This document shows positions 36,757 to 45,664 of a stretch of 64,000 bases of DNA, in pieces (the first letter of the stretch is position 1; the number at the start of each line of letters is the position of its first letter). Under the pieces are notes generated by a model that did no database searches, was not told the origin of the DNA, and saw only the letters and a list, made by a program, of their open reading frames with translations. Origin of the DNA: FEN-1219 sp963744305 (GTDB taxonomy: Bacteria; Pseudomonadota; Gammaproteobacteria; Steroidobacterales; Rariloculaceae); assembly GCA_963744305.1 (NCBI GenBank), contig CAVUTF010000040.1, forward strand, positions 248,001-312,000. Reading direction: 5' to 3'. The translations under genes and the position numbers were made by a program.

Positions 36757-36840
36757 GATGTCCAGTACTTTTGTCGACGCCACAAACGCGTTGGCGCAGA
36801 GGCCGGTCGTGCCGCAGGTCTCGTGTAGGATTCCGCGGCA

Positions 36841-38071
36841 ATGCGCGGCACGCCCAAGCTTTCCCTCGTGGTCGTTCTGTCGGTGGTCTACATCGACATG
36901 CTGGGCATTGGGCTCGCGTTTCCGGTGCTCCCGAAGCTGATCGAGCAGTTCGAGGGCGGCGACATCTCGCGGGCGTCCTATATATACGGCCTGCTTGCGG
37001 CCGCGTACTCGCTGATGCAGTTCGCGTTTGCGCCGTTCATCGGAGCGTTGTCGGATCGTTTCGGTCGCCGTCCGGTGATTTTGCTCGCGCTCGCCGGCAT
37101 GGCGATCAACTACGTGCTGCTGGCATTCGCGCCGACGCTCGTTTGGTTTGCGGTTGGACGCATGGTCGCCGGGGCGTTCGGCGCGACGTTTCTCCGCCGC
37201 CGGCGCCTACATCGCGGACATCACACCGCCAGAGAAGCGGGCGCAGAGCTTCGGCCTCATCGGCGCGGCCTTCGGCTTTGGGTTCATCACGGGTCCCGCC
37301 ATCGGCGGAGTGCTCGGGGCAGTCGATCTGCGGCTCCCGTTCGTGGTCGCGGCGGGCTTGAGCTTGGCCGACTTCTTGTTTGCCTATTTCGCCCTGCCCG
37401 AATCTCTTTCCGCGGATAACCGCAAGCCGCTCAATTTGCGGCACGCGAATCCCGTCGGCGCGCTGCGGGAGATCGGGCGCTACTCGTCCGTGCTGGGTCT
37501 CATGGCGATCTTCGTGATGGCCACGTTTGCGAATCGCGTGGCGGAGATGACTTGGGTGCTGTTCACCTCATACCGCTTCGACTGGGGACCGCAGCAAATC
37601 GGGCTCTCGCTCGCGATGGTCGGCGTGATGTTCGTTGTCGGACAGGCTGGCCTGGTCAGAGTCGTTGTCCCGCGGTTGGGCGAGCGTCGCGCCGTGCTCA
37701 TTGGGCTCGCAGTGAGCGTCATCGTGCCTGTGCTCTACGGCGTCGTCCCGCAGGGATGGATGATCTATCCCGTCATGGTGTTGGCCATTTTCGGCTGGAC
37801 GATCGCTCAACCGGCCGTGCAAGCCCTGATGTCGCAAGCTGTCCCTTCGAACGAGCAAGGCCTTTTGCAAGGGGCGCTCGCGAGCATGACCAACCTCACG
37901 TCGATTTTCGGCCCACCGATCTGGACGGGTTTGTTCGGTTTTTTCGTCTCGCCGGCCGCGCCTTTCATCTTGCCGGGCGCCGCCTTCTTCGCTTCGGCGT
38001 TCGTGTTTCTCGCCGCGTTCGTGCTAGCCACACGCCGGCTCTCAGGGCCGCGCGCTGTGACGACGGCCTAA
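36841..38071 (+). CDS. MFS transporter, TetA-like, frameshifted
   Basis: A 12-helix major facilitator of about 409 residues. The first frame (36841 to about 37190) has YIDMLGIGLAFPVLPKLIEQ, the loop motif GALSDRFGRRPVILLALAG and MVAGAFGATF. One extra T at about 37191 shifts into SAAGAYIADITPPEKRAQSF, GLIGAAFGFGFITGPAIGG and the C-terminal six helices, ending RRLSGPRAVTTA. The motif set (D near helix 1, GRRP loop, GPAIGG) is that of the TetA(A/B/C)-like drug/proton antiporters; the substrate is not known. It is divergent from PadR and convergent with oxyR. Confidence 0.85.
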
Positions 38072-38989
38072 CCCTTGCGCCGTTCCGCCAAGAATTTGCC
38101 CAATGCTCGGAATTCCTCCGCACGCGAGCTGCCGCGCCGCCACGCCAACGCGATCGTGCGGTAGCTCTTGTCGGCGAGCGGATAGGTCTTCACGTGCGTG
38201 CTCTGCAGCATTGCCGACCCGACCGCCATCTCCGGCAGGAACGTGATGCCGAGATCGGCGTCCACCATCTCGATCAGCGTCAGCAGGCTCGACGCCGACA
38301 CGCGGTGCAGCTTGCTTGTATTGCGAATCCGGCACGCATCGATCGCATGCTCGCGTAGGCAGTGGCCCTCGCGAAGCAGCAGCACGCTGCCCGCGTTGAG
38401 CTGGCTGAAACGATAGTGCTCGGGATCGACGAGCTCAGTGCCCTCCCGAGCGGCGAGACGAAAGCGGTCCGTGAAGAGCTCTGCCGTCTCGACTCCGGTC
38501 AAGTCGTACGGCAGCGCCAACAGCACGACGTCGAGACTTCCTTCCATGAGCTCGGCATGCAACCGCTCCGTGACGTCCTCGTGCAGGAACAGCTTGAGTG
38601 CCGGAAAGCTCTTTCCGCAGAGCGGGCAGCACTCGCGGCAAGAGGAATGGCGCGATGGTCGGGATGATTCCCAGCTGCAGCGCGCCCTGCAGGGGCCGGC
38701 TTTCGCCGCGCGCGAGGTCCACGAGCGCCGCGAGATCGCGCAAGCATAGTTTCGCGAGCACCGCGATGTCCTTGCCCGTCGCCGTGATCGTTACCCGACG
38801 GTTCGTGCGATCGACGAGATTCGCACCCAGCAGCGCCTCGAGCTCTTGGATCGCTATACTGAACGCCGATTGAGACACGAAGCACTCGGCGGCAGCCCTA
38901 CCGAAATGTTTGTGCTCGGCCAACGCGACGAAGTAGCGTAGCTGTTTGAAAGTCGGCAGATGCGACGAGGCTGCGGACACGTCGGGCAC
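38068..38989 (-). CDS. oxyR: OxyR-like LysR regulator, frameshifted
   Basis: A LysR-family protein of about 306 residues. The HTH covers QLRYFVALAEHKHFGRAAAE and AFSIAIQELEALLGANLVDR. The frame changes near 38610, where one extra base separates LPALRKE from FPALKLFLHEDVTERL. The C-terminal domain holds LLREGHCLREHAIDAC, in which the two Cys match the redox pair of OxyR (Cys199 and Cys208 in E. coli). It senses hydrogen peroxide by disulfide formation. Start GTG 38989 is preferred over 39040, which is inside the promoter region. It is divergent from dps, a classical OxyR target. Confidence 0.87.
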
Positions 38990-39085
38990 CGATTGAAATA
39001 ACCAAACAGTATCATACAAACAATCAACTGTATCTAACACGCTCGGGCGCTAGACTGGCCCGCAATTCGAGACTAGGAGCGCACG

Positions 39086-39556
39086 ATGGCTATCGATATC
39101 GGGATTCCCGCGAAAAGTCGGGCGAAGATCGCAACGGGTCTGTCGCGGCTCCTCGCGGACAGCTACACGTTGTACTTGAAGACTCACAACTACCACTGGA
39201 ACGTGACCGGACCGTTATTCAACACGCTGCATACGATGTTCGAGCAGCAGTACACGGAGCTCGCGACGGCAGTCGACGAGATTGCCGAGCGCATCCGCGC
39301 TCTCGGTCATCCTGCCCCCGGCTCCTACCAGGCGTTCGCCTCGCTGACCAAGATCGAAGAGGAAGCAAGTGTGCCGAGCGCGGAGGAGATGATTCGGCAG
39401 CTCGTTATCGGTCAGGAGACGGTGGTGAGAACGGCGCGGGAAATTTTTCCGCTTGCCGAGAAGGCGAACGACGAGCCAACCGCCGATCTGCTCACCCAAC
39501 GGATGCAGCTGCACGAGAAGAACGCTTGGATGCTGCGCAGCATGCTCGGGCAATAG
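39086..39556 (+). CDS. dps: Dps DNA-protecting ferritin-like protein
   Basis: A 156-residue Dps protein that forms a 12-mer shell, oxidises iron with peroxide and protects DNA. The ferroxidase centre residues are in LKTHNYHWNVTGPLFNTLHT and FEQQYTELATAVDEIAERIR (His, then Asp and Glu). The rest includes HPAPGSYQAF and the C-terminal helix LTQRMQLHEKNAWMLRSML. AGGAG precedes the ATG. It is divergent from oxyR across 96 bases that contain repeated AGTATC/TGTATC elements, so peroxide control by OxyR is likely. Confidence 0.93.
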   Translation: MAIDIGIPAKSRAKIATGLSRLLADSYTLYLKTHNYHWNVTGPLFNTLHTMFEQQYTELATAVDEIAERIRALGHPAPGSYQAFASLTKIEEEASVPSAEEMIRQLVIGQETVVRTAREIFPLAEKANDEPTADLLTQRMQLHEKNAWMLRSMLGQ

Positions 39557-39592
39557 TCCGTCGAGGCAAAGCGGGGCTTCGGCGCGCGAGCG

Positions 39593-40021
39593 TCAATCCC
39601 TGGAGCGGCGCCCGAAGCGCACGCGAAACAGCTCGATGTAGCCGAGCCGCTTCATTTCGCGGTTGAGCAGAAACATGTCGTTGTGGGTCACCGGATTTTC
39701 CGGGTCGTACAACGGCAGCAACGTCGCCTGAATGCGTGCGTCGCTTTTCTCTTCTTCGCGGTCGGCTCGCCAAGCGCTGCCCAAGTCGGGCAGCCGCCAC
39801 TGCAGTCCGCCGATCACGACGATCTCGTCCGCGGTGGCAAGGCGCTCCTCCGGCAGCGGCGCGAGCCGCGCGCTGTCCGGCGCGCGAATGGTGGTAGGCG
39901 ACGCCGCTGCGGGGCGTGCGGGCGGCGCATCGACGCGCGGCGGCAACGGCACGTCGTCGTTCTGACCCATAGCCAGCGCTCGCGACGAGCGCGAGCGCCC
40001 ACGCCGTGCCGCAACGATCAC
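39593..40021 (-). CDS. Hypothetical protein
   Basis: A 142-residue ORF starting at GTG 40021, which overlaps the stop of the solute-binding protein gene (GTGA). The N-terminus is Arg/Ser-rich; then comes a Pro/Ala-rich linker, and a C-terminal half with EEIVVIGG-like DEIVVIGGLQWRLPDLG, LPLYDPENPVTHNDMFLLNR and GYIELFRVRFGRR. No family is recognised. A different frame of the first 25 codons reads as a signal peptide (CGTAWALALVASAG), so the N-terminus may be affected by an indel near 39970 and the protein could be exported. Confidence 0.5.
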   Translation of the reverse strand: MIVAARRGRSRSSRALAMGQNDDVPLPPRVDAPPARPAAASPTTIRAPDSARLAPLPEERLATADEIVVIGGLQWRLPDLGSAWRADREEEKSDARIQATLLPLYDPENPVTHNDMFLLNREMKRLGYIELFRVRFGRRSRD

Positions 40022-40824
40022 CGCTCCGCGCTCTCAAGCCGTTGTCTCCAGCGCAACGATTCGAACCAATAGCTCGTCGTCGTCGGCAACCACGTGTCGG
40101 CCTCTCGGGCTGTAATCCACGCATTCAAGAACGCCAAGAAGTCCGCATCGCCCTTGCCGATCGCAAACGCCGCGCGGCTTTTCAGCAACGGCCGCGCGAG
40201 CGGCACGTCCACGATGTCGGGATTCTCGAGCGCCAGATATGCAGGGATTGGCTCGTCCTCGAGATAACCATGCACATCGCCGGCAAGCAGCGCCGCGCTC
40301 GCCGCATCGGCCGACTGAAATTGTCGCAGCTTCGCCCGCGGTAGTAGTCGCTCTGCAACCGCTACTGCAACGGAGCCTTCCACGGCCGCGAGCGTATACG
40401 CGGGATCGTTGAGATCCTCGAGCCGCTGCACTTCCCGCGTGCTCTGCAGATGCGTGGCGAGCGCGACGCCGCTCTCGGCATACGGTTGGCTGAAGTTCAC
40501 GTGCAGCGCGCGCTCCGGCGTAACGCTGAGGCCCGCGGCGATCAGGTCTATCTCGCCGGCTTCCAGCGCCGGAATCAAGCGGTCGAACTCGTAAGTGAGA
40601 AGCTCGGCCTTCACGCCCATGTCGGCCGCCACCTGTTTTGCGACGTCGACCTCGAAGCCGACGAGCTCGCCGCCCTCGGTCCGCGTTGCCCATGGCGTGA
40701 AGAGCGCAACGCCGACCCGCAGCGTCCCGGAATTCAGCACTTGCTGGAGGCTGCGCGCCGCGGCGCCGGCGGGGGCGAGCGCGACGGCCACCAGTGCGGC
40801 GATTGTGAGTCGATGCACGATCAT
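40018..40824 (-). CDS. Periplasmic amino-acid-type solute-binding protein
   Basis: A 268-residue family 3 solute-binding protein. A signal peptide (LTIAALVAVALAPAGAAA) is followed by SGTLRVGVALFTPWATRTEG, GELVGFEVDVAKQVAADMGV and LIPALEAGEIDLIAAGLSVT, with PERALHVNFSQPYAESGVAL, the standard ligand-binding core. Such proteins bind polar or acidic amino acids or serve in signalling. No permease or ATPase gene is adjacent, so it may be an orphan receptor or be scattered from its transporter. It is preceded by GGAGG. The hypothetical gene downstream overlaps it by four bases. Confidence 0.85.
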   Translation of the reverse strand: MIVHRLTIAALVAVALAPAGAAARSLQQVLNSGTLRVGVALFTPWATRTEGGELVGFEVDVAKQVAADMGVKAELLTYEFDRLIPALEAGEIDLIAAGLSVTPERALHVNFSQPYAESGVALATHLQSTREVQRLEDLNDPAYTLAAVEGSVAVAVAERLLPRAKLRQFQSADAASAALLAGDVHGYLEDEPIPAYLALENPDIVDVPLARPLLKSRAAFAIGKGDADFLAFLNAWITAREADTWLPTTTSYWFESLRWRQRLESAER

Positions 40825-41081
40825 CCCTCGAGTTCCCTCCTGGCTCAGACAGCGGCCTCGACCGCATGGTTCATGGCGCGAGCCGAACCAGCATTCTCGC
40901 TGAGCAGCCAGGCGCACAAAGTCAGGACAAGAAGTCGGAAGAGCGCTCTGCAGAATCAACATTCGCGTTGCTATCGTTCGGCTTGCGCGACTCTCGATGG
41001 AGCGGAGTATGATCCGCGTCGACATCGGCCGACCGCATCGTAGCGCAGCACATAAGGCCATGCCCATCCATTTGTTGCACC

Positions 41082-41615
41082 GTGAGCGAACCGCCGCCTT
41101 TTGAAGCGTTGATCAAGCCGCATTTGCACGGCCTGTATCGGCTTGCGTATCGCCTCACCGGTTCCGTCGCCGACGCCGAGGATCTGCTGCAAGAGGTGCT
41201 GATCCGGCTGTATCGGCGCGGCGGCTTGCACGAGATCGAGTCGTTGCAGGTTTGGCTCAAGCGCGTCCTCTACAACCAATTCGTCGACGAGGCCCGTCGC
41301 TACGCCCGCCGCCGGCTCGAATCGATCGAGGACCATGCGCTCGAGCTGCAAAGCCGAGAGGCGAAGGACGGACCGGAGGCCGACGCCGCTCGTGCATTTG
41401 ACAGAAGCGCGCTGCACAAGGCCCTCGCCGCGCTGCCCGTCGAGCAGCGCACGGTCGTGCTGATGCACGACTCAGAAGGTTATAAGCTATTGGAAATACA
41501 AGAGATTACGGGTGTCGAGCTCGGCACGTTGAAGTCCCGCCTGCATCGTGGGCGTGAGCATTTACGCAGGCTGCTCACCCCGATGGAACCTTTTGGTCCG
41601 CGCCGTCGTGCTTGA
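41082..41615 (+). CDS. ECF-type RNA polymerase sigma factor
   Basis: A 177-residue sigma-70 protein with regions 2 and 4 only. Region 2: YRLAYRLTGSVADAEDLLQE and ESLQVWLKRVLYNQFVDEAR. Region 4: ALAALPVEQRTVVLMHDSEG and EITGVELGTLKSRLHRGREH. The GTG at 41082 gives the usual length. An anti-sigma factor gene starts 22 bases after it and two envelope-protein genes follow, making a signal-responsive operon that is distinct from the one at 12-13 kb. Confidence 0.88.
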   Translation: MSEPPPFEALIKPHLHGLYRLAYRLTGSVADAEDLLQEVLIRLYRRGGLHEIESLQVWLKRVLYNQFVDEARRYARRRLESIEDHALELQSREAKDGPEADAARAFDRSALHKALAALPVEQRTVVLMHDSEGYKLLEIQEITGVELGTLKSRLHRGREHLRRLLTPMEPFGPRRRA

Positions 41616-41637
41616 TCAGGAGTACGGAGCACGCGAA

Positions 41638-42270
41638 ATGTCCTGTCACGATGTCACAAGGCAGCTCGATGAGCTCCTCGATGGCGAGCTCGACGCCGAG
41701 CGCGCGCGCGCTGCGTGGGCGCACGTCGAGGGATGTGCCGCGTGCGCGGCTCGCGTGGCAGCGCAGCGCAGCCTGCTCGACGCGCTTGCCAATGAGCCCG
41801 TCGAAGGCCCGACGGCCGGGTTTTTCGAGCGCGCGCTCGCGACGGCCTCGGACGTCGCGGCACGGCGGGGGACACCGCGGTGGGTTGCGGCGGGATTCAC
41901 GGGCGCGTTTGCGGCGAGCATTCTGACCGTGGTGTTGACGGGGCTATGGGTACGGTCACCCGATGCAAGAAAGCCCACGGCGACGCCCGAAGTAAGTCTC
42001 ACGCTGCGCCAGGCGCGAGTCGTGAATCTGGTCTTTGCGTCAGCGCAGGCTCTCGACGACGTCGCGCTCTCGGTCGAGTTGCCGGACGGCATCGAGCTCG
42101 CCGATTACCCGGGTCGCCGTGACGTCGGTTGGAATACCGAGCTCGCCGCAGGCAACAACGTCCTGCCTCTGACGCTCATCGCCGTGGCGGGACGCGGTGG
42201 TCCCGTCGTGGCGCGCCTACAGCAAGGTGCCAAACAGAAGATCTTCATCATCAACGTCAATGTCGGTTGA
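41638..42270 (+). CDS. Zinc-finger anti-sigma factor
   Basis: A 210-residue membrane protein. The N-terminal anti-sigma domain has CHDVTRQLDELLDGELD and HVEGCAACAARV, the HxxxCxxC zinc motif of ZAS/mycothiol-type anti-sigmas. One membrane helix lies around residues 85-105 (GFTGAFAASILTVVLTGLWV). The periplasmic domain is beta-rich (VEVSL-like SLTLRQARVVNLVFASAQAL and DDVALSVELPDGIELADYPG). It would hold the upstream sigma factor inactive until an envelope or redox signal arrives. GGAGTACGGAG before the ATG sets the start. Confidence 0.85.
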   Translation: MSCHDVTRQLDELLDGELDAERARAAWAHVEGCAACAARVAAQRSLLDALANEPVEGPTAGFFERALATASDVAARRGTPRWVAAGFTGAFAASILTVVLTGLWVRSPDARKPTATPEVSLTLRQARVVNLVFASAQALDDVALSVELPDGIELADYPGRRDVGWNTELAAGNNVLPLTLIAVAGRGGPVVARLQQGAKQKIFIINVNVG

Positions 42271-42289
42271 CTCTCGAAGGAGTGAGCTT

Positions 42290-42649
42290 ATGAAAGGGAA
42301 TTCGTTCTTGGTTTGCGCCGGGTTCGCGCTGCTCGTGCTGGCTTCGCCGGCATTCGCGCAGAACGACGACGAGCTCGAGGTGACTCTGCAGGTGCTCGAC
42401 GACGTGGCCGATATCGACGGGGTAGTGCTGTCCGTCGGCGACACGGATTCGTCCGCGGAGGCGGAGGACGAGGAGCGTGGCGAGGCGGAAGCCACGGGCG
42501 ATGCACCGGCCCCGGTAGGCGCCGATGAGGATGAAGCCGACGAGGACTTCGAATCCGACCGCGACGAGGAAAGCGAAGGCCGCGTCGAGGATCGGGACGT
42601 CGAAGAGCCCCCGCCGGAGGTGGAGCCCGCGCCGGCCGAGGAAGTTTGA
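42290..42649 (+). CDS. Strongly acidic exported protein
   Basis: A 119-residue protein with a clear signal peptide (NSFLVCAGFALLVLASPAFA, cut before QNDDE). After a short strand-forming region (ELEVTLQVLDDVADIDGVVL) the sequence is mostly Glu, Asp, Ala and Pro to the end. Such tails are disordered and can bind calcium or other cations. No family is recognised. AAGGAG before the ATG and 19 bases from the anti-sigma gene place it in the sigma operon, so it may be a product or sensor component of that system. Confidence 0.75.
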   Translation: MKGNSFLVCAGFALLVLASPAFAQNDDELEVTLQVLDDVADIDGVVLSVGDTDSSAEAEDEERGEAEATGDAPAPVGADEDEADEDFESDRDEESEGRVEDRDVEEPPPEVEPAPAEEV

Positions 42650-42768
42650 CGATCGAGCCTGTCGCTTCGTGAAGACAGCGCGTCGAGCACCCGGTGTGAA
42701 CCCGGTCATATCGCGCGGCGTGCGCGGCCGCCTAGAGTGGCGCTACTCGAATTGCGCGGACGACGGGC

Positions 42769-44379
42769 GTGGGACGTTCTACCAACGCATTGCTGGCAGC
42801 GTGCGCGGCTTTGCTCCTTGCGGCGCCGTGCGCGGCACAGCTGTCCGGTGGGCAGCTCATGGAGGAGGGCAACGCGCTCGCCCGAGCTGGCATCTACCGG
42901 ACCGCCTTGCTTCGTTATCGCGAGGCCGCCGCTGCCGGCCTAGACTCGCCGTTGCTCCACTACAATCTGGGCGTCACGTACTACCGGCTCGGCGAATACG
43001 ATCATGCCGCGCAGGAGTTCGAGCGTGCCGCCGGGGCGCCGGACGACCGGCTCGGCGCGCTCGCCGAGTACAACTTGGGGCTTGCATTGCGCGCCGCGGG
43101 CGATCGGGCCGCCGCCGAAAACGCGTTTCGCACAGCCGCGGAGCGTGCGCCCGGACGGAGCTTGAGACGGCTCGCGGAGCACGCATCCCTAGTCGTCGCG
43201 GCGCCGCCGGTGCGAAGAAGCGCCGAGGACGCGCCGCGCCGGCCAGCCGGGCAACCGCCGGACGACCGCATAGGGGCCCTTCGCTTCAGCGCGGCTGCGC
43301 GTCTCGGCCAGGATGACAACGTATACCGCTCGCCCGCCGACCCGTACGTGGACTATTCGGATCCGGCCCAACCCGTCGTGATACCGACGGTCCAAGCCGC
43401 CTCGTTCGTGCCCGTCGACATCCTCGCTGCGTACGTGCTGCGGAACGAGGCCGACGACACCGACTTCAACTTTGCCTATGAGCTCGACGGCGACTTCTTC
43501 GCAAGCGAGTTCGCGAACGCGGACAGAATAGAGCAGCGGTTCTCGATTGGCGCCGATATCGTGCTCGGCGAAGCGGAGCGTCGACGGCGCACGGTGCAGT
43601 CGGCGTTTTTCATTCGCGACCATCAAGAGACCAATTTTGATCCGGACGATGGCTTGACTCGCGACATCGACGGAGTCGACGTCTCCGAGCGCTTCTCATA
43701 TCACGCTGCGGGCGTCGAGGGTCAATTCGAGCACGCGATCGGTGATTGGCGCTGGGGCTTCGACATGCGTTTCGAGCGGCGCGAATACCCGCAAGTTGAG
43801 CCGGTCGCAAACTACGATCACGAGTATTACTTCACGACCGCATCGGTCGAATACGACTTCAGCCGCGACATGACTCTGTCCTTCGGCTTGCGCCGCTATA
43901 GCCGGCTGTACGATACGCGGCTCGCGCGCGATTTGAACGGCGATCTCCTCACGACGAACCCCGCTCAGCGCTACGACTATCGCGGCGTGCAGCTAGGCGT
44001 TGCGCGGCGGTTGTCTCGTGCGCTGACGGTCGACTTCGATTTTCTGCGCCTCGATCGGCTCGACGAGTTCCTCGGCTACAACGACTACACGCAGGACGTG
44101 CTGCGCCTGCGCGCCATGTACGCGCCGAACTCGCGATTCTCGCTGGCCGCCAGCGCGCTTGCCCGCACCTACGATTTCCCGAGCGCCTTTGCCTTCAACG
44201 AGCCGACGGCCGGCGTGCGCGAGCTCGAAGGCTTCGGCGCGGAGCTCTCCGGGGAGTTTCTCATCTCGCGAAAGTGGTCATTGTGGGCGGAGCTGATCGT
44301 CGACGACGTTTCATCGACCGATGCTCGCTCGGCTTATGCGAGGACCCGAACGGCGCTCGGCGCGCGTTGGCGGCTCTAG
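42769..44379 (+). CDS. TPR and outer-membrane beta-barrel protein
   Basis: A 536-residue exported protein. A signal peptide (TNALLAACAALLLAAPCAA) is followed by about three TPR repeats (ALLRYREAAAAGLDSPLLHY, NLGVTYYRLGEYDHAAQEFE, AEYNLGLALRAAGDRAAAEN) to about residue 130. After a linker comes a long beta-strand-rich region with alternating aromatic and polar residues (for example DLNGDL, YDYRGVQLGVARRLSRALTV), ending in the aromatic-rich GARWRL typical of porin-like ends. The layout resembles Slam/DUF560-like outer-membrane assembly proteins, but I cannot confirm that family. The GTG start lies 119 bases after the acidic protein gene. Confidence 0.72.
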   Translation: MGRSTNALLAACAALLLAAPCAAQLSGGQLMEEGNALARAGIYRTALLRYREAAAAGLDSPLLHYNLGVTYYRLGEYDHAAQEFERAAGAPDDRLGALAEYNLGLALRAAGDRAAAENAFRTAAERAPGRSLRRLAEHASLVVAAPPVRRSAEDAPRRPAGQPPDDRIGALRFSAAARLGQDDNVYRSPADPYVDYSDPAQPVVIPTVQAASFVPVDILAAYVLRNEADDTDFNFAYELDGDFFASEFANADRIEQRFSIGADIVLGEAERRRRTVQSAFFIRDHQETNFDPDDGLTRDIDGVDVSERFSYHAAGVEGQFEHAIGDWRWGFDMRFERREYPQVEPVANYDHEYYFTTASVEYDFSRDMTLSFGLRRYSRLYDTRLARDLNGDLLTTNPAQRYDYRGVQLGVARRLSRALTVDFDFLRLDRLDEFLGYNDYTQDVLRLRAMYAPNSRFSLAASALARTYDFPSAFAFNEPTAGVRELEGFGAELSGEFLISRKWSLWAELIVDDVSSTDARSAYARTRTALGARWRL

Positions 44380-44411
44380 AAGCCGCTCCTGCCTTCGACG
44401 CAGCTCTGCGG

Positions 44412-45521
44412 TCAGTTGGACCCGGCTATCGAGATGCTGCTGCGATCTTGCGGATCGACGGTAGCGAGCTGCCTGTCGACGGAGCGCGTCCACTGGCGTG
44501 CCTCTGCGCGGCATCCTGCGTCAGCGGCAGCGCAGGCGATCCACCAATACTGCGAGTTCGGTGCGCGGGTGACGACGAAACTGTCCGCGTAGGTGTAGGT
44601 ACGCGCGCCGTCCGGAGTGCTCACGGCGGCGCGGCCGCCCACGCGTTGATCGGTCGGGGGCACCAAGACGTTCGCCTGTGCCTCGGAATCGATGCAGACC
44701 CAGCGTCCGACATACTTGCCGGTGCCTTGCGCGCAGCCGAACACCATTAGCGGCTCCTGGCACGCGTTCATGAGCCCGATGTCGACGCTTTCACCGAAGT
44801 TGTATACGGCCTCTTCGCGCAGGCACTGATTGCGCGGCCCGCCGGACGGCGCGGCCGCCTGCGCGGCGCTCGCGGGCGCGGCGGAACCAGCATTAGCGAG
44901 GTTGAATTCGATGCGGTCGGTGATAGTTTGCGCGGGCCGCTCAGGGTTCGCCGCATAGCGCCACCGGCGGACGGCGGCAAGCGCGGCTTGATCGAACACG
45001 TCCGCGGGCTGCGCCGCGACGACTCGCGGATTCTCGACGTCGCCGGCCGGCGTCACGGTGACCTCGATGTCCACGTAACCTTGCAAACCGCGCGCCTGCG
45101 CGGCGCTCGGGTAGCTAGGGGCGACTTTGATCAACGGCTGCAACGGCGAATCGGTCGCCTCGCTTTGGGTCTGCGGCGCCGCGCTTGCACTTCTCGGCGC
45201 CGGTGCGGCGGTGCCCGAGTTTTCTCGGCATACCTGACAGCTTTGCACCATGATCCGCGGATTCCCGGTTCGCGCGATCCAATCCTGACGATCGGTGCCG
45301 TCGACCGCGACAGAAACGAACGGCTGGCCGTCGATGAAATAGTCGACGCGCGCGCATTGTTGATTGTCCGTTTTGATCTCGACGAAGCTGCCGCGAATCG
45401 CGACGTCGGCGTTGCAGCTAGCTACGACGCTCGTGCAGTCGCAGCGGAACTGCGCCTGCGTCGTCGCGCACCAACCGAGAGAGATGACCGCCGCGGGGAC
45501 TACTAAGTTGCGTATTGCCAT
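44412..45521 (-). CDS. Exported TonB_C-domain protein without membrane anchor
   Basis: A 369-residue protein with a signal peptide (AVISLGWCATTQA, cut near QF). A Cys-rich segment follows (FRCDCTSVVASCNADVAIRG). A TonB C-terminal domain lies in the middle, with LIKVAPSYPSAAQARGLQGY, VDIEVTVTPAGDVENPRVV and FDQAALAAVRRWRYAAN. A second beta-rich part with several Cys (NQCLREEAVYNFGESVDIGL, ACAAADAGCRAEARQW) ends it. TonB needs an N-terminal anchor and ExbBD; here the domain sits in a secreted protein with no visible anchor, so it is not a classical energy transducer. A second TonB_C gene lies upstream on the same strand. Confidence 0.75.
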   Translation of the reverse strand: MAIRNLVVPAAVISLGWCATTQAQFRCDCTSVVASCNADVAIRGSFVEIKTDNQQCARVDYFIDGQPFVSVAVDGTDRQDWIARTGNPRIMVQSCQVCRENSGTAAPAPRSASAAPQTQSEATDSPLQPLIKVAPSYPSAAQARGLQGYVDIEVTVTPAGDVENPRVVAAQPADVFDQAALAAVRRWRYAANPERPAQTITDRIEFNLANAGSAAPASAAQAAAPSGGPRNQCLREEAVYNFGESVDIGLMNACQEPLMVFGCAQGTGKYVGRWVCIDSEAQANVLVPPTDQRVGGRAAVSTPDGARTYTYADSFVVTRAPNSQYWWIACAAADAGCRAEARQWTRSVDRQLATVDPQDRSSISIAGSN

Positions 45522-45664
45522 GGCGCGATACTCTTTGTTCTCGAGTGGGCCTAGAGCATCGATCTTACCCCAACGGAATCGAAACGGAATTCGCAGGTCG
45601 ATAAAAACGTTATGTCAATTGCGGTGAGGCGCAGCATAGCCGCGCCGAGTAAGGGGGCCGCGGT

